Source of the DNA: Forficula auricularia
Lineage: Eukaryota > Arthropoda > Insecta > Dermaptera > Forficulidae
Direction: 5' to 3'
Length of the DNA stretch: 64,000 nt
NCBI GenBank assembly: GCA_024734495.1
Contig: JALMQS010000028.1
Coordinates: forward strand, 62,001 to 126,000
Position numbers and translations under genes: made by a program. Position 1 is the first letter of the stretch. Each line of letters starts with the position of its first letter. The notes beneath the pieces are model-generated. The model was not told the origin of the DNA. It saw nothing but the letters and a program-made list of their open reading frames with translations, and did not search any database. Of the stretch, positions 45,488 through 56,665 are shown in pieces.

Positions 45488-45540
45488 TGATCCTTTATCT
45501 TAAAGAAGAAGGTAAGATCCACCGAAACGTCGCTTTTTAA
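45488..45540 (+). ncRNA. Degenerate class 1 hammerhead remnant
   Basis: TTAAAGA, AAGGT/ATCC-like stem, GAAACGTCGC. The CTGA core is mutated. Recognisable only by comparison with the other copies. Confidence 0.35.
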
Positions 45541-46334
45541 GAGAATGAACTGTTTTTACTTTACCATACAGGGTTAAAAAAGTTAAAAGGATTAAATGCG
45601 CCACCTCTTCGGGGGGGGGAGCAAAAATAAAATCTAGGCCATTTTTTATGCAAACTCAACCATATTTTGTATACAAAATCAGTGGGCCGCCAGAACACTA
45701 AAAATGTGATAACAAACCGCCCAAAAGGGGAGGGGGGGTTTAAAAATAAAAATCCTGGGCCTTAAATCAAACTCAACCAGAAATGTATGGTAAAGTCAAG
45801 TGGATGAACACATCAGAACTTGCCAATTTATTTCTAAGAGGATGGAAATGACGTTCTAATAAATTATTTTATTTAGAATTTCTGGGCTTATTAATGAGGT
45901 TCTTTTCCTTCGATTCACTATCAACATTCTTTGCTCTAAATGTAAAACATCTCCAATCTCCAAGTGAAGAAATAAAAACCAAAACTAAATTTATTGTTAG
46001 AGCAACTACACTTGGGCTACTATATAATAGATAGGTGCAAAATAACATCATGAAATTAAATTCTACACCTTAGATATAAAATGATGAATTTTTATCAATC
46101 CATCATTACTATTATATAAAGCACTAGATCAGGTTAATTAGTTAATACGAGAGTTATATACTTTGATTTAAATGAAACTTTATATAAAATAAACCAGAAA
46201 GAACTCCTTTCCATATATGTATAATTAACTCAAAAAAAGAAAACATACATTTTTATTGTATTCGAATGTCCAATTTAAAATATTTTGAAGGATGGAATTT
46301 ACCCTGATCATCGAGAAAGAATTATAGGAAAAAG
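45541..46334. other. No recognised gene
   Basis: 45600-45790 holds two copies of the dispersed G/C-run repeat seen at 11.2, 18.6 and 62.5 kb. The rest is AT-rich. Confidence 0.45.
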
Positions 46335-47533
46335 TGCTAGGTCCCTTCAACAAAAATAATTTCTTCAAAAAATAAAATACATTTCGGATCTTTGTATGAA
46401 TGTAACATAATTTCTATGAATGTAATGAAAGTAGATAGAGAGTGAAGTTTATTATTGACAATTTAAAAAGATAAAAACGTTATTTACTACTGAAGATGGT
46501 CATTCAGTGGTGTCCAAAAATGTATAGTAAATAAATATCAATAAATAACAGTACTTTTCAAAATTATTGTATTTATTACATTTGTGACACTATTAACCTT
46601 TGAGATTTCAAGAATATTATATCTGAAATCACAGTTTTAGAAGAAAAGTTAAATGATTTCAACAAGTTATTCTATGATTATACTTTTTCAAATTTTAATA
46701 GATTGGAATTGGTGGTGTTTCACAATGAGTGAAACATTGTGAAACACCATCAACTCAAACCTATTAAAATTTAAAAAATGTTTCACTATGAACCTATACA
46801 GCTTTCCCTAAGTTTTATTTATTATCTATGATTATACTACTCATATAATTTGTAGGAGGCACTACAATTAAGATCTTTTATTATAAAAGAATGGTCTTCG
46901 TCGAGGAATCGAGAGGGATGGCTAAGGTTGGATCTCCTTCCTATGATTTTTACTGGTCGCTTCTAAATTGCACCCAGGGTGGCAAGAGAATGCTTGGAGG
47001 CTCTATCTACATATGCGAAATATCTTCTAGACAGAGGAGAATAAAATATAAAATTCTATACAATATATAATTTAATCCACTATGAGCATGATCTATAAAA
47101 ACGGTTATATATCATTAAATGCACTGATTCACGAAAAATTCCATAAATATAGATTCAACCCCAAAAAATTGATCCCTTAATTGTTTTTAAAAATATATTA
47201 GGAATAATTTCGACTATATCTCAAAAATGTTGTTTTCTATTTTAGGAATAATCGAGTCGACATCCTTAATACGTTTTATAGTTAATTTTAATGCGGCTAA
47301 AACAAAGTGTGTAGTCCAATATCTAGACGCCTCTAATGTTTCTGACATTTTCTTTGATTTGATTGGACTTTTCTGATAAAATATCATTATTGGGTGTCAC
47401 TTTTTTTTTTTTTTTTTTGTAATGATATTGATACAAGAAGATGCACCAAAAAGATGTAACTTCTGTAATTCGGGGTGTATCCTTGTCTCGAGGAAAGAAC
47501 AAGAAATTTCAGGGATTAGGTCATAGCTAAAGT

Positions 47534-47727
47534 TGAGGGGCGAACCGCGACCTAATATGCTGCACACCTACTTCCACTTGTACTTCCAAATATTTCCAAG
47601 TACTTCTAAATGTTTCCAAGTATGTACTTCCAAATATTTCCAAGTAGTTGCAAATATTTCCAAGTACTTCCAAAATACTTCCAAAGAGGTGTACACCTAC
47701 TTCCAATCGCGGATCACCCCTCGGTTA
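47534..47727. repeat. MITE with 17- to 20-bp internal repeats
   Basis: Inverted ends 'gaggggcgaaccgcga' and 'tcgcggatcacccctc'. Interior of degenerate 'tacttccaaatatttccaag' repeats. Also in the right arm and, as a relative, at 5248-5393. Confidence 0.7.
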
Positions 47728-47835
47728 AAGTGAATCCGGGTCTTGAAAGACTGAAGATTATATGTAGCCGGAAAAATGGAGTTAGACCTTTCTTGTGATC
47801 ACCATTAGTTTTGTAGCAAAATCATACATATAAGC

Positions 47836-48115
47836 TTGGTTTTCTATTTAGGACCAGACGCTTTTTCACATCCACTCAACTTCTTAGCTCAAATTTGCTG
47901 GTGTCTCGAATATGGCTCAAATCTGTGGAGAGAAGCCCCGTGCATTTTCTTGCCACCTTGGATGCATTTCAGAAACGAGCTATGTCTAAAAGAAGACCTA
48001 GCAGTAACACACCCTCGATTCCCTGCACCAACGTAGAATCGTCTACACTCTTTCTCATTTTATAAATACAGTACCTGGAGGCACCGAGCGATGCTCGGTA
48101 ACTTCTTCCTTCAGT
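47836..48115 (+). pseudogene. Old jockey-like LINE fragment (left arm)
   Basis: Broken frames resembling FLATLDAFQKRA, EYGSNLWREAP and a following STLF/YKYS segment of the jockey ORF2 tail at 40 kb. Mirrored at 51080-50790. Confidence 0.6.
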
Positions 48116-48641
48116 TAAAAGCTTTATTTTAATATTATTTTTAATTTAAAATTCTGATAAAAAGGTCGATTTTTATTTGAGAGCCGCTTTCAAATTAAAA
48201 AAATACAAAAATATATAATAGTCGCCCAATGTAGCCCCCCCCCCACCCCGCTCTACCCCACCCCCGAAACCTCTCCCTACCCCTGGATTCCCCACCACTG
48301 CGCCCCACCTCCTGCACCTATTTTGATTCAACCATATGATTCATTTTTATTCATCCAATTAATAAATAAAACCTATCAAAATGTGTTGTTTTTTCAGAAA
48401 ATTGAGACCTGCTTATGCGAAATATATTTTTAAATAAATTCTTGATTATTTTTTATTTTATTAAATAAACAAAGTTCTTTATAAAAACAATTATAAAACG
48501 TTTATTAATATTTCTAACGTTTAGGGAGAACAAAATATGTTAAAATCCACAATCACAATACTTCTTCAAGGCCTTTTAGAACAATGAAACAAACAACCCA
48601 TTGTCTGCCTGGGTATAAAAGGGAAAAGGGAAACCTTTTTT

Positions 48642-50010
48642 ATCTTTCTCGTTCATAAGCAGAAATTCAACTATTTGAAATTTTTTTCATAATAATTTTA
48701 AAATCAAATGTTTTTAAATTCCATTATATACAAAAAATAAATACTACATAAACTTTGGAACCCTCTTGCAAGATACACCTTCATTTACGAGCAAATTAAA
48801 TTTGAAAAAATACAAATTTATTCTACTTAATTAAATTAAATTTTATAGCTTGATAAAATTATAAGGGGATGGTTAATGATTGGGTGTACTTTTAGATGTA
48901 TGCCATGGGTCGCCAAACTTTTTGACCATGGATTCCTTCAGGTTTTTTTTGACGATTTATCGACCCCTTCTAGGCAATGGTTTGCTTGGTTTAAATGTCG
49001 CTAAAAAATACTAAAAGAATTAGATTTTAGTCTGGAAAATTTGTTCAAGTGGTTATTGAGTAGACTGTCTACTAAATATGCACATGAAATATTTTAACTA
49101 ATATAAAGAATATAAGATATTTTATTTATATTCAATATCGATTCCAATTTAAAACGATTACTAATGAACCAATATAATTGAGCTCACAAATGATATTTCA
49201 ATGCATTTTCAACCATTTCATTTTATATTCCATCATTTAATGACAGTTTCGTTTTCATTCGAGGAAATTATTAATGTAATGTAGCAATCGATAGAGGCCA
49301 GCGGATAGGTAGATCATTTTGTATTAACTATTGCAATTTTTATATGAATAATTATATTCCATATGAATTTCAAAATAAATTCTTGATTGCTTTATTGTAT
49401 TAAATAAATATAATTATTTAATAAAAAAAAATTGCAGTTTTAATAATTAATTAATTCTTTACGACCCTTTATGAATTGAGAATTGGAAAATTAATTGATT
49501 TATAAAGAAATAATAAATAATGTTTATTTGCATCAAGCAGAAGATATCCTTATTGATTTCTCTTTATGAAATGTCCCTAGAAAGGCAGAAGGGGGGAATT
49601 CCACTCTCTAGAAGGCATAGGGATAAACGAGTTGATGAATGAGTTTGTTCGGTTTTTACTTAATTTGTCTCGAAGAGATATTGGTTGTCTTAAAAGTATT
49701 TTTGAGTAAATAAGGCTTTACTGGTTTTATCACTTCAGAACAAATGTCAGGGTAGTTATTTACTCTTATTAAACGAGCGAAAACTGTATATTTATTTTTT
49801 TGTATATATATTTGTTTGTTTATATATTTGTATCTTAGTTCTATTTTTGAAAACGGCTTTACCGATTTTGATGAAATTCATGGGTTACGAGGTTTTTGGG
49901 GTGACAATTCGATCTGTCACGGTCTCATCTTAGACAAAATTGTTTTTGATGGGTTTTTTCGTAATCAAATTAATTATTCTCAGGTAGACAAATCCCATTC
50001 TTAGGGTTTT
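48642..50010. other. Spacer of the palindrome
   Basis: 1.37 kb, AT-rich, with a class 2 outer-arm fragment ('catcaagcagaagat') near 49531. No transposase or other gene. Confidence 0.6.
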
Positions 50011-50454
50011 AAAAAAAGGTTTCCATTTTCCTTTTATACCCAGGCAGACAATGGGTTGTTTGTTTCATTGTTCTAAAAGGCCTTGAAGAAGTATTGTGAT
50101 TGTGGATTTTAACATATTTTGTTCTCCCTAAACGTTAGAAATATTAATAAACGTTTTATAATTGTTTTTATAAAGAACTGTTGTTTATTTAATAAAATAA
50201 AAAATAATCAAGAATTTATTTAAAAATATATTTCGCATAAGCAGGTCTCAATTTTCTGAAAAAACAACACATTTTGATAAGTTTTATTTATTAATTGGAT
50301 GAATAAAAATGAATCATATGGATGAATCAAAACAGGTGCAGAAGGTGGGGCGCAGTGGTGGGGAATCCGGGGGTAGGGAGAGGTTTCGGGGGTGGGGTAG
50401 AGCGGGGTGGAGTGGGGGGGGGGCTACATTGGGCGACTATTATATATTTTTGTA

Positions 50455-50699
50455 TAATAATAAAACCAAGATGCGAGGTAGGTTTCACAAAAAAGAAATA
50501 AAATTCAGGTTTGAATTCGATATATTTCGGGGGTTATGTCATCATCAGGAGTCTAAGAAAACTGTTTTCTTAGACTCCTGATGTTCTAATATATCGAATT
50601 CGCAGCTGTTTTATTTCTTTTGTGAAACCTACTCATATCTTAGTTTTATTATTATATTAAAATGTTTCACCTAGAACCAACACCGAACTCCTTAAAAGT
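50455..50699. mobile_element. Class 5 fold-back with 14-bp target duplication
   Basis: 245-bp inverted-repeat element flanked by TATATATTTTTGTA at 50441-50454 and 50700-50713. The empty site is in the left arm (about 48202-48222). A minus-strand CTGATGA (50548-50542) and GAAATATA (50528-50521) form a hammerhead-like core with a poor stem II. Confidence 0.85.
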
Positions 50700-50789
50700 T
50701 ATATATTTTTGTATTTTTTAATTTGAAAGCGGCTCTCAAATAAAAATCGACCTTTTTATCAGAATTTTAAATTAAAAATAATATTAAAA

Positions 50790-51080
50790 TAAAGCTTTTA
50801 ACTGAAGGAAGAAGTTACCGAGCATCGCTCGGTGCCTCCAGGTACTGTATTTATAAAATGAGAAGAGTGTAGACGATTCTACGTTGGTGCAGGGAATCGA
50901 GGGTGTGTTACTGCTGGGTCTTCTTTTAGACATAGCTCGTCTCTGAAATGCATCCAAGGTGGCAAGAAAATGCACGGGGCTTCTCTCCACAGATTTGAGC
51001 CATATTCGAGACACCAGCAAATTTGAGCTAAGAAGTTGAGTGGATGTGAAAAAGCGTCTGGTCCTAAATAGAAAACCAAG
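50790..51080 (-). pseudogene. Old jockey-like LINE fragment (right arm)
   Basis: Inverted counterpart of 47836-48115; same broken frames (FLATLDAFQRRA). Confidence 0.6.
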
Positions 51081-51309
51081 CTTATATGTAATTGCTACAA
51101 AACTAATGGTGATCACAAGAAAGGTCTAACTCCATTTTTCCGGCTACATATAATCTTCAGCTTTCAAGACCCGGATTCACTTTAACCGAGGGGTGATCCG
51201 CGATTGGAAGTAGGTGTACACCTCTTTGGAAGTATTTTGAAAGTACTTGGAAATATTTGCAACTACTTGCGAAATATTTGGAAGTACATACTTGGAAACA
51301 TTTAGAAGT

Positions 51310-51711
51310 CATCATCATTGAGTATACAGTCCTAAGATTGGTTTGATGCAACAATCCGTCTCCACTCGACTCTGTCCCCCGCCAGCTGTTTAACCTCTCT
51401 AAATGTCTGGCATCCCATATCCCCAATTATTTGGTTGAAATATTCTAATCTGGTTCTTCCCCTTCCCATTTTCTTTCCCACCTCCCCCTCCAAGATATCC
51501 CTAAGCAGTCCCCCATGTCTCAGTGTGTGCCCATCATCTGACCTCTTCTCTTCTTCAGACTCTTCCACAAGGTTCTTCTTTCTCCGATTCTTCCAAGAAC
51601 TTCTTCATTTGTAATTTTATCCATCCATTTGATATTCATCATTCTTCTGTAGCACCACATTTCGAAAGCCTCCAATCTCTTTCTCTCCGCTTTTCCCAAT
51701 TGTCCAGGTTT
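51310..51711 (-). mobile_element. 5'-truncated LINE insertion, 11-bp target duplication
   Basis: 402 bp flanked by CATTTAGAAGT at 51299-51309 and 51712-51722. Minus-strand frames read the tail of a LINE polymerase (KRLEAFEMWCYRRMMNIKWM, then GRGRTRLEYFNQIIGDMGCQ) and end in a TGATGATG tail. The empty site is preserved in the left arm near 47605. One frameshift near the middle. Confidence 0.85.
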
Positions 51712-53060
51712 CATTTAGAAGTACTTGGAAATATTTGGAAGTACAAGTGGAAGTAGGTGTGCAGCATATTAGGTCGCGGTTCGCCCCTCAACTTTAGCTA
51801 TGACCTAATCCCTGAAATTTCTTGTTCTTTCCTCGAGACAAGGATACACCCCGAACTACAGAAGTTACATCTTTTTGGTGCATCTTCTTGTATCAATATC
51901 ATTACAAAAAAAAAAAAAAAGTGACACCCAATAATGATATTTTATCAGAAAAGTCCAATCAAATCAAAGAAAATGTCAGAAACATTAGAGGCGTCTAGAT
52001 ATTGGACTACACACTTTGTTTTAGCCGCATTAAAATTAACTATAAAACGTATTAAGGATGTCGACTCTGATTATTCCTAAAATAGAAAACAACATTTTTG
52101 AGATATAGTCGAAATTATTCCTACATATATTTTTTAAAAAACAATTAAGGGATCAATTTTTTGAGGTTGAATCTATATTTATGGAATTTTTCGTGAATCA
52201 CTGCATTTAATGATATATAACCGTTTTTATAGATCATGTTCATAGTGGATTAAATTATATATTGTATAGAATTTTATATTTTATTCTCCTCCGTCTAGAA
52301 GATATTTCGCATATGTAGATAGAGCCTCCAAGCATTCTCTTGCCACCCTGGGTGCAATTTAGAAGCGACCTGTAAAAATCATAGGAAGGAGATCCAACCT
52401 TAGCCATCCCTCTCGATTCCTCGACAAAGACCATTCTTTTATAATAAAAGATCTTAATTGTAGTACCTCCTACAAATTATATAGAGTAGTATAATCATAG
52501 ATAATAAATAAAGCTTAGGAAAGCTGTATAGGTTCATAGTGAAACATTTTTTAAATTTTAATAGGTCTTTGAGTTGATGGTGTTTCACAATGTTTCACTC
52601 AGTGTGAAACACCACCAATTCCAATCTATTAAAATTTGAAAAAGTATAATCATAGAATAACTATGTTGAAATCATTTAACCTTTCTTCTAAAACTGTGAT
52701 TTCAGATATAATATTCTGAAATCTCAAAGGTTAATAGTGTCACAAGTGTAATAAATACAATAATTTTGAAAAGTACTATTATTTATTGATGTTCATTTAC
52801 TATACATTTTTGGACACCACTGGATGACCATCTTCATAGTAAAGAATGGTTTTTATCTTTTAAATTGTCAATAATAAACTTCATTCTCATCACTTTCATT
52901 ACATTCATAGAAACGGTTATGTTATTCATACAAAGATCCGAATGTATTTTATTTTTGAAGAAATTATTTTATGTTGAAGGGACCTAGCATTAATTTCTTA
53001 GCTATTATTCATAGGTATTTTAATGGTGCCCCTATGTTATTAATATGAAGTTAAAATCTC

Positions 53061-53320
53061 AATTGAATGTAATGGAAGGCAGCCCAGAGGTAGTGAGGAA
53101 AGAAAAAATTAACACATATAAAATAGGGTGTAATTTATTGGAATCCTTCCTCCTTTCCTTTCAAACCGACGTTTCGGAGGATTTTTCCCTCCTTCTTCAG
53201 GGTCTATAAACCAATATGACAAAATTATAAAAATGGGGTTGGTCATCATACATTTCAACAATAAAACAATACAATTATAAATACAATGTAAACAGCCAGA
53301 TTATCAATAGAAAAAAATAT
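53061..53320 (-). repeat. PLE 3' LTR-like repeat with hammerhead
   Basis: 260 bp. A partial direct copy is at 59034-59216 and a full inverted copy at 59217-59475. Contains a class 1 ribozyme core. Confidence 0.85.
53164..53205 (-). ncRNA. Hammerhead ribozyme-like motif in PLE 3' repeat
   Basis: Minus strand: AGACC, CTGAAGA (53200-53194), A, GGAGG/CCTCC stem, GAAACGTC (53175-53168), GGTTT. All core positions are present. Confidence 0.75.
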
Positions 53321-53873
53321 ATAATTTACTCACTTCAAAGGGTCAATGAATGAAACAAATAAAATGTTTCCTTCTTCTCTCCACAGTAGTGTTCAAAAAC
53401 TTTCTTCATTTTTAACAAAGGCATAGAAAAACAATTTTTTTTCCTTCTTTTCTTAATTAGATGGCTAAATGGCTTTTGAATCTAATATATATAGACCAAA
53501 CCCCTTCCATGACAGATGCGCACAAGAGTGCGTACTGGGATTAGTTATTAACATATTCTCAAATAGTATGGTTGGTTCATATCACCCAATATACAAAATG
53601 TACAATTAGCAACAATTCCACAATTCACACCTTATTCGTTCATTGATCAATTAATTCACTTATTCAATTTTTTTTTTATACACAAATATACAACATACAT
53701 TCACAATTCATACAAATATATATCATATTTACATCTATACTTCATTCGTTCATTGATCAATTCACTTATTACAATCCTTACATATCTATACAAATATACA
53801 ATATTTTTTTTATAACATATACAATACAATATACAAATCCACAGATAGCGAAATTCCATTATTTACAACTCAT

Positions 53874-54515
53874 TCATTCATTGATCAATTTCAATCCATT
53901 CACAATTCCGTCATAGCATATATTCAAATCCAACACGTCCGATCTATCATTTACGGCGCGATGTGAGAGATTTTTTATGCAAATCATTTCCAAGATTCTT
54001 CTTTTAAAATAATTTCGTTCATAAAATTGAACTTTGAAATTGTTAAAATTAAATTGATGTTTTTTATCTTGGGCATGATTTGCAAGGGCCGTATTGTTTC
54101 CAATTATTTTTGAGATAGATAGTTCGTGTTCTCGTATTCTCTCACCTAGTCGCCGTTTTGTTTGACCTATGTACATTTTATTACATGGCAGCACTCCGTC
54201 TCCGTTACATTCAATCATATAGACCACGCCAGTACTCATCTTTAATTCCAACTTGTCTTTTTGGTTGAATAACGAGTTGATCGTATTTGTTGGTTTTAGT
54301 GCGACACTAACCCGGCCCACAGAGAGAAGTTTTTTTAATAGGTCACTGATTTTTGGGTAGTACGGAATGCTGACATATATTTTTGATTCATTTTCCGTTA
54401 CAATTTTAGAATTGCTACAACTGCGAAGTGCACGACGGATGATCGATCTGAACATGCATAAAGGATAGTTATTGCTAGTTACGATCTCCTGGATAATATT
54501 TATATTTTTTTCCAA
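53874..54515 (-). pseudogene. PLE GIY-YIG endonuclease domain
   Basis: 213 codons continuing the RT from another frame. Residues 1-90 are the RT-endonuclease linker (SNNYPLCMFRSIIRRAL). Residues 95-130 hold the GIY-YIG core as GVVYMIEC and MYIGQTKRRLGERIREHE, with the catalytic Arg context. HAQDKKHQFNF and a final LNICYDGI segment follow. The nuclease nicks target DNA for reverse transcription. The domain itself is intact; the element is not. Confidence 0.9.
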
Positions 54516-54985
54516 AATATTTTGTCAGCGATTCGAGACATTCTAACGATAAGATTTTGAATGGTATTGATTTTATATTTTAGTGGGTGTGTGGAGTGAT
54601 AATTTAATATCCTGGAGGTTTGTGTAGGCTTCCTATACCAATCTAATTGTATACAACCATTGTTGTCTCTAATTAGTGTTGTGTCCAAAAAATGTATTTT
54701 ATTATTATTTTCCAATTCGTATGTAAATTTTAAATGTGCGTCATAGTTATTTAACACTGATAGTGTTTCGTCAATTTTTGATTGGTTCTATGCACGCAAT
54801 GGAGTCATCAATATATCTAAAGAAAAATCCCAAGTTTAGACCCCCAACCAAATCCTCTTCTAAATCCTCAAGTACTAAGTTCGCGAAATAACCCGAGGTT
54901 GAACATCCCATGCTTTGACCACTTCGCAATTGGAAAATTTCAATCATTAAATAGGAAAAAATTTGACTCAAAAATAATTTTCTTC
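54500..54985 (-). pseudogene. PLE reverse transcriptase, C-terminal half
   Basis: Two frames joined by a shift near 54775. QLRSGQSMGCSTSGYFANLV and RYIDDSIACI give the catalytic YIDD motif with its preceding palm segment. Then THPLKYK and IHFLDTTLIRDNNG, LDWYRKPTQTSRILNYHSTH, the thumb-side motifs of PLE RTs. Preceded by a LINE insertion that splits the palm. Confidence 0.9.
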
Positions 54986-55985
54986 TTCTTTCTTCTTCTT
55001 CTTCTTCTTCTTATTTTTAAACCTATAGGTTTGTTTCTTCCAGAACGTCATACCATGCTTTGCACACAGCACACGTTTTGCCGACTCCCAACACTCTTTC
55101 GCGGTCAAATTAGAAAAGTGCCGGACCACTTCATTCGCGAATTCATATATCCCCATGACGTCAAGGAACTGGAACTCTCTCCCAGCCTCTATCTTTCCCA
55201 GCACCTATGATCTTCAAACCTTCAAAACCAGGGTGCATAGACACCTACGTCTACACCCTCTCACTTAAACAACTTTCCCTTCTCTTCGGTAATGCAAGGG
55301 TCTTTCGAGATCCATAGGGGCTACATCTTTACTGGTGCACCCCTTCTTGCATTCGATTGCATTAAAAAAAAAAAAAAAATACCATACTCTTTTAGGACGA
55401 CCTCCTACTTCTTATTCCAACCGGCTTGTTTGTCATCACTTTCTTTACCATGGAGTTTTCTTCCATATTCCCGGAATTTTCACCGTTCTCGTACCGAGTG
55501 CTTCTTTAGCTGCTGTCAGTATATTGGATTTAATTATTTCCCAGTTTTCGTTAATCCCATTTGTTTCTTTCAGGCGGTTGTTAGAAATCTGTTCATTTAA
55601 ACGTCTTTGATATAAAAATCTAATGCTTTCTTCTTCAAGTAACTCCACATTCAATTTTTGTTGGATGACTATTTCTTTCTTTTTCATTTTTTGTACTTGA
55701 AGCCGAAGTTTGCATAGGACCAAGCTATGATCACTTCCGATGTCTGCCGAGTTTAAGGATCTAACATCTAATATTTGGGTTGGGTGTAGGTTTCTATTTG
55801 ACACAATATAATCTATGGTAGATGTCTGATTTCGGGTGTTTTGCCAGGTAACCTTGTGTTGAATTTTGTGCTTGAAAAATGTGTTGTTAATTCGCAGTTC
55901 GTTGTCAGCACAAAATTGGACAAACATAACGCCATTGTCATTACATGTCTCTTCGTTGAAACGGTGTTTGATTCCATGGAATTAC
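54979..55985 (-). mobile_element. Internally deleted non-LTR retrotransposon inside the PLE
   Basis: Minus strand: APE-type endonuclease C-terminal part (FVQFCADNELRINNTFF, TSTIDYIVSNRNLHPTQILD, SADIGSDHSLVL with the catalytic His), then a jump to the extreme polymerase tail (NKPVG, GRPKRVWYDVLEETNL), then an AAG-repeat tail (54979-55012). The RT is missing. A jockey copy is inserted in its tail. Confidence 0.75.
55041..55379 (+). mobile_element. 5'-truncated jockey-like LINE with poly-A, nested
   Basis: Matches the last 340 bp of the 40-kb copy and ends in an A-run at about 55364-55379. The short repeat ATACCAT flanks it. Removing it restores the GRPKRVWYDVLEE reading of the host LINE on the other strand. 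Confidence 0.85.
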
Positions 55986-56044
55986 ATTGTGTAAATAATT
56001 TTAATCCCAATTAAAAATGTTTCGTAATTCAAACTCGTAAAAGA

Positions 56045-56660
56045 TTGAATCAATGGCCATTTCTTGGAAATTACATCTAGCACCTTGTTATTTTTAATGT
56101 TGGTGTATAATGACGTAACATCAAATGAAATCAAATTATAGCCAGGTGGAATATTTTTTATTTTCCTAATTTTTTCTACAAAATCAAACGAATCCTTGAT
56201 AAAGTATTCATTTTTTCCTATTATGTTACTGAGGATGTTTGAGTAAAATTTGCAAATATTTTCCGAGGGTGATTCACAGTTGTTAACTACGGGGCGGCAG
56301 GGGATTCCTCTTTGTGGAGCTTTATGAGTCCATATAACCTGGGTATAATTGCAGCGGAGGTGTAATATTTTTTATATTCTGATCTATCAATTAAATTCTT
56401 ATTTAAAATTAATTTGAAAAAATCATTAGATTTTCTCAATATACTATTAGTTTTATTTTTAGATACCCTAATGAAGGTTTCTCTATCATTAAGAATATTA
56501 TATAATTTCTCATGATAATCTTTCTTTTCAATAAAAACCGAACAATTACTTTTATCTGCTTTAATTAAGATAATTTCATTATTTTCCCTGACGTATTTGT
56601 TAATGATTATTTTGTTTTGGAGATGGTTGGCAAAATGGCATTCGTTCAATGACTCTATAT
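56045..56660 (-). pseudogene. PLE reverse transcriptase, N-terminal half
   Basis: Begins KKYIESLNECHFANHLQNK, then IILIKADKSNCSVFIEKKDY and IPRLYGLIKLHK. A one-base deletion near 56312 shifts the frame. The next frame reads CRPVVNNCESPSENICKFYS and FDVTSLYTNI (catalytic motif A). Both ends abut insertions. Confidence 0.88.
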
Positions 56661-56665
56661 ATTTT

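Larger units (their letters stand above)
46335..48641 (+). repeat. Left arm of 6.65-kb palindrome
   Basis: Starts TGCTAGGTCCC and matches 50011-52989 in inverted orientation. Along it are a small hairpin (46713-46751, 'gtgtttcacaatg'), a T-run (47401-47419), a MITE (47534-47727), a jockey-like fragment (47836-48115) and a C/G-rich stretch (48230-48310). Contains no intact gene. It is the unoccupied version with respect to the two insertions in the right arm. Confidence 0.9.
50011..52989 (-). repeat. Right arm of 6.65-kb palindrome
   Basis: Inverted copy of 46335-48641 ending GGGACCTAGCA. About 670 bp longer than the left arm. Two insertions with target duplications (259 bp at 50455-50713 and 413 bp at 51310-51722, each including one TSD) account for that difference. 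Confidence 0.9.

Noticed and set aside
54899..55210. Open frames on both strands at 54.9-55.2 kb
   Set aside because: They run across the junction of the PLE, an AAG/CTT microsatellite and a jockey tail; no single element encodes them.
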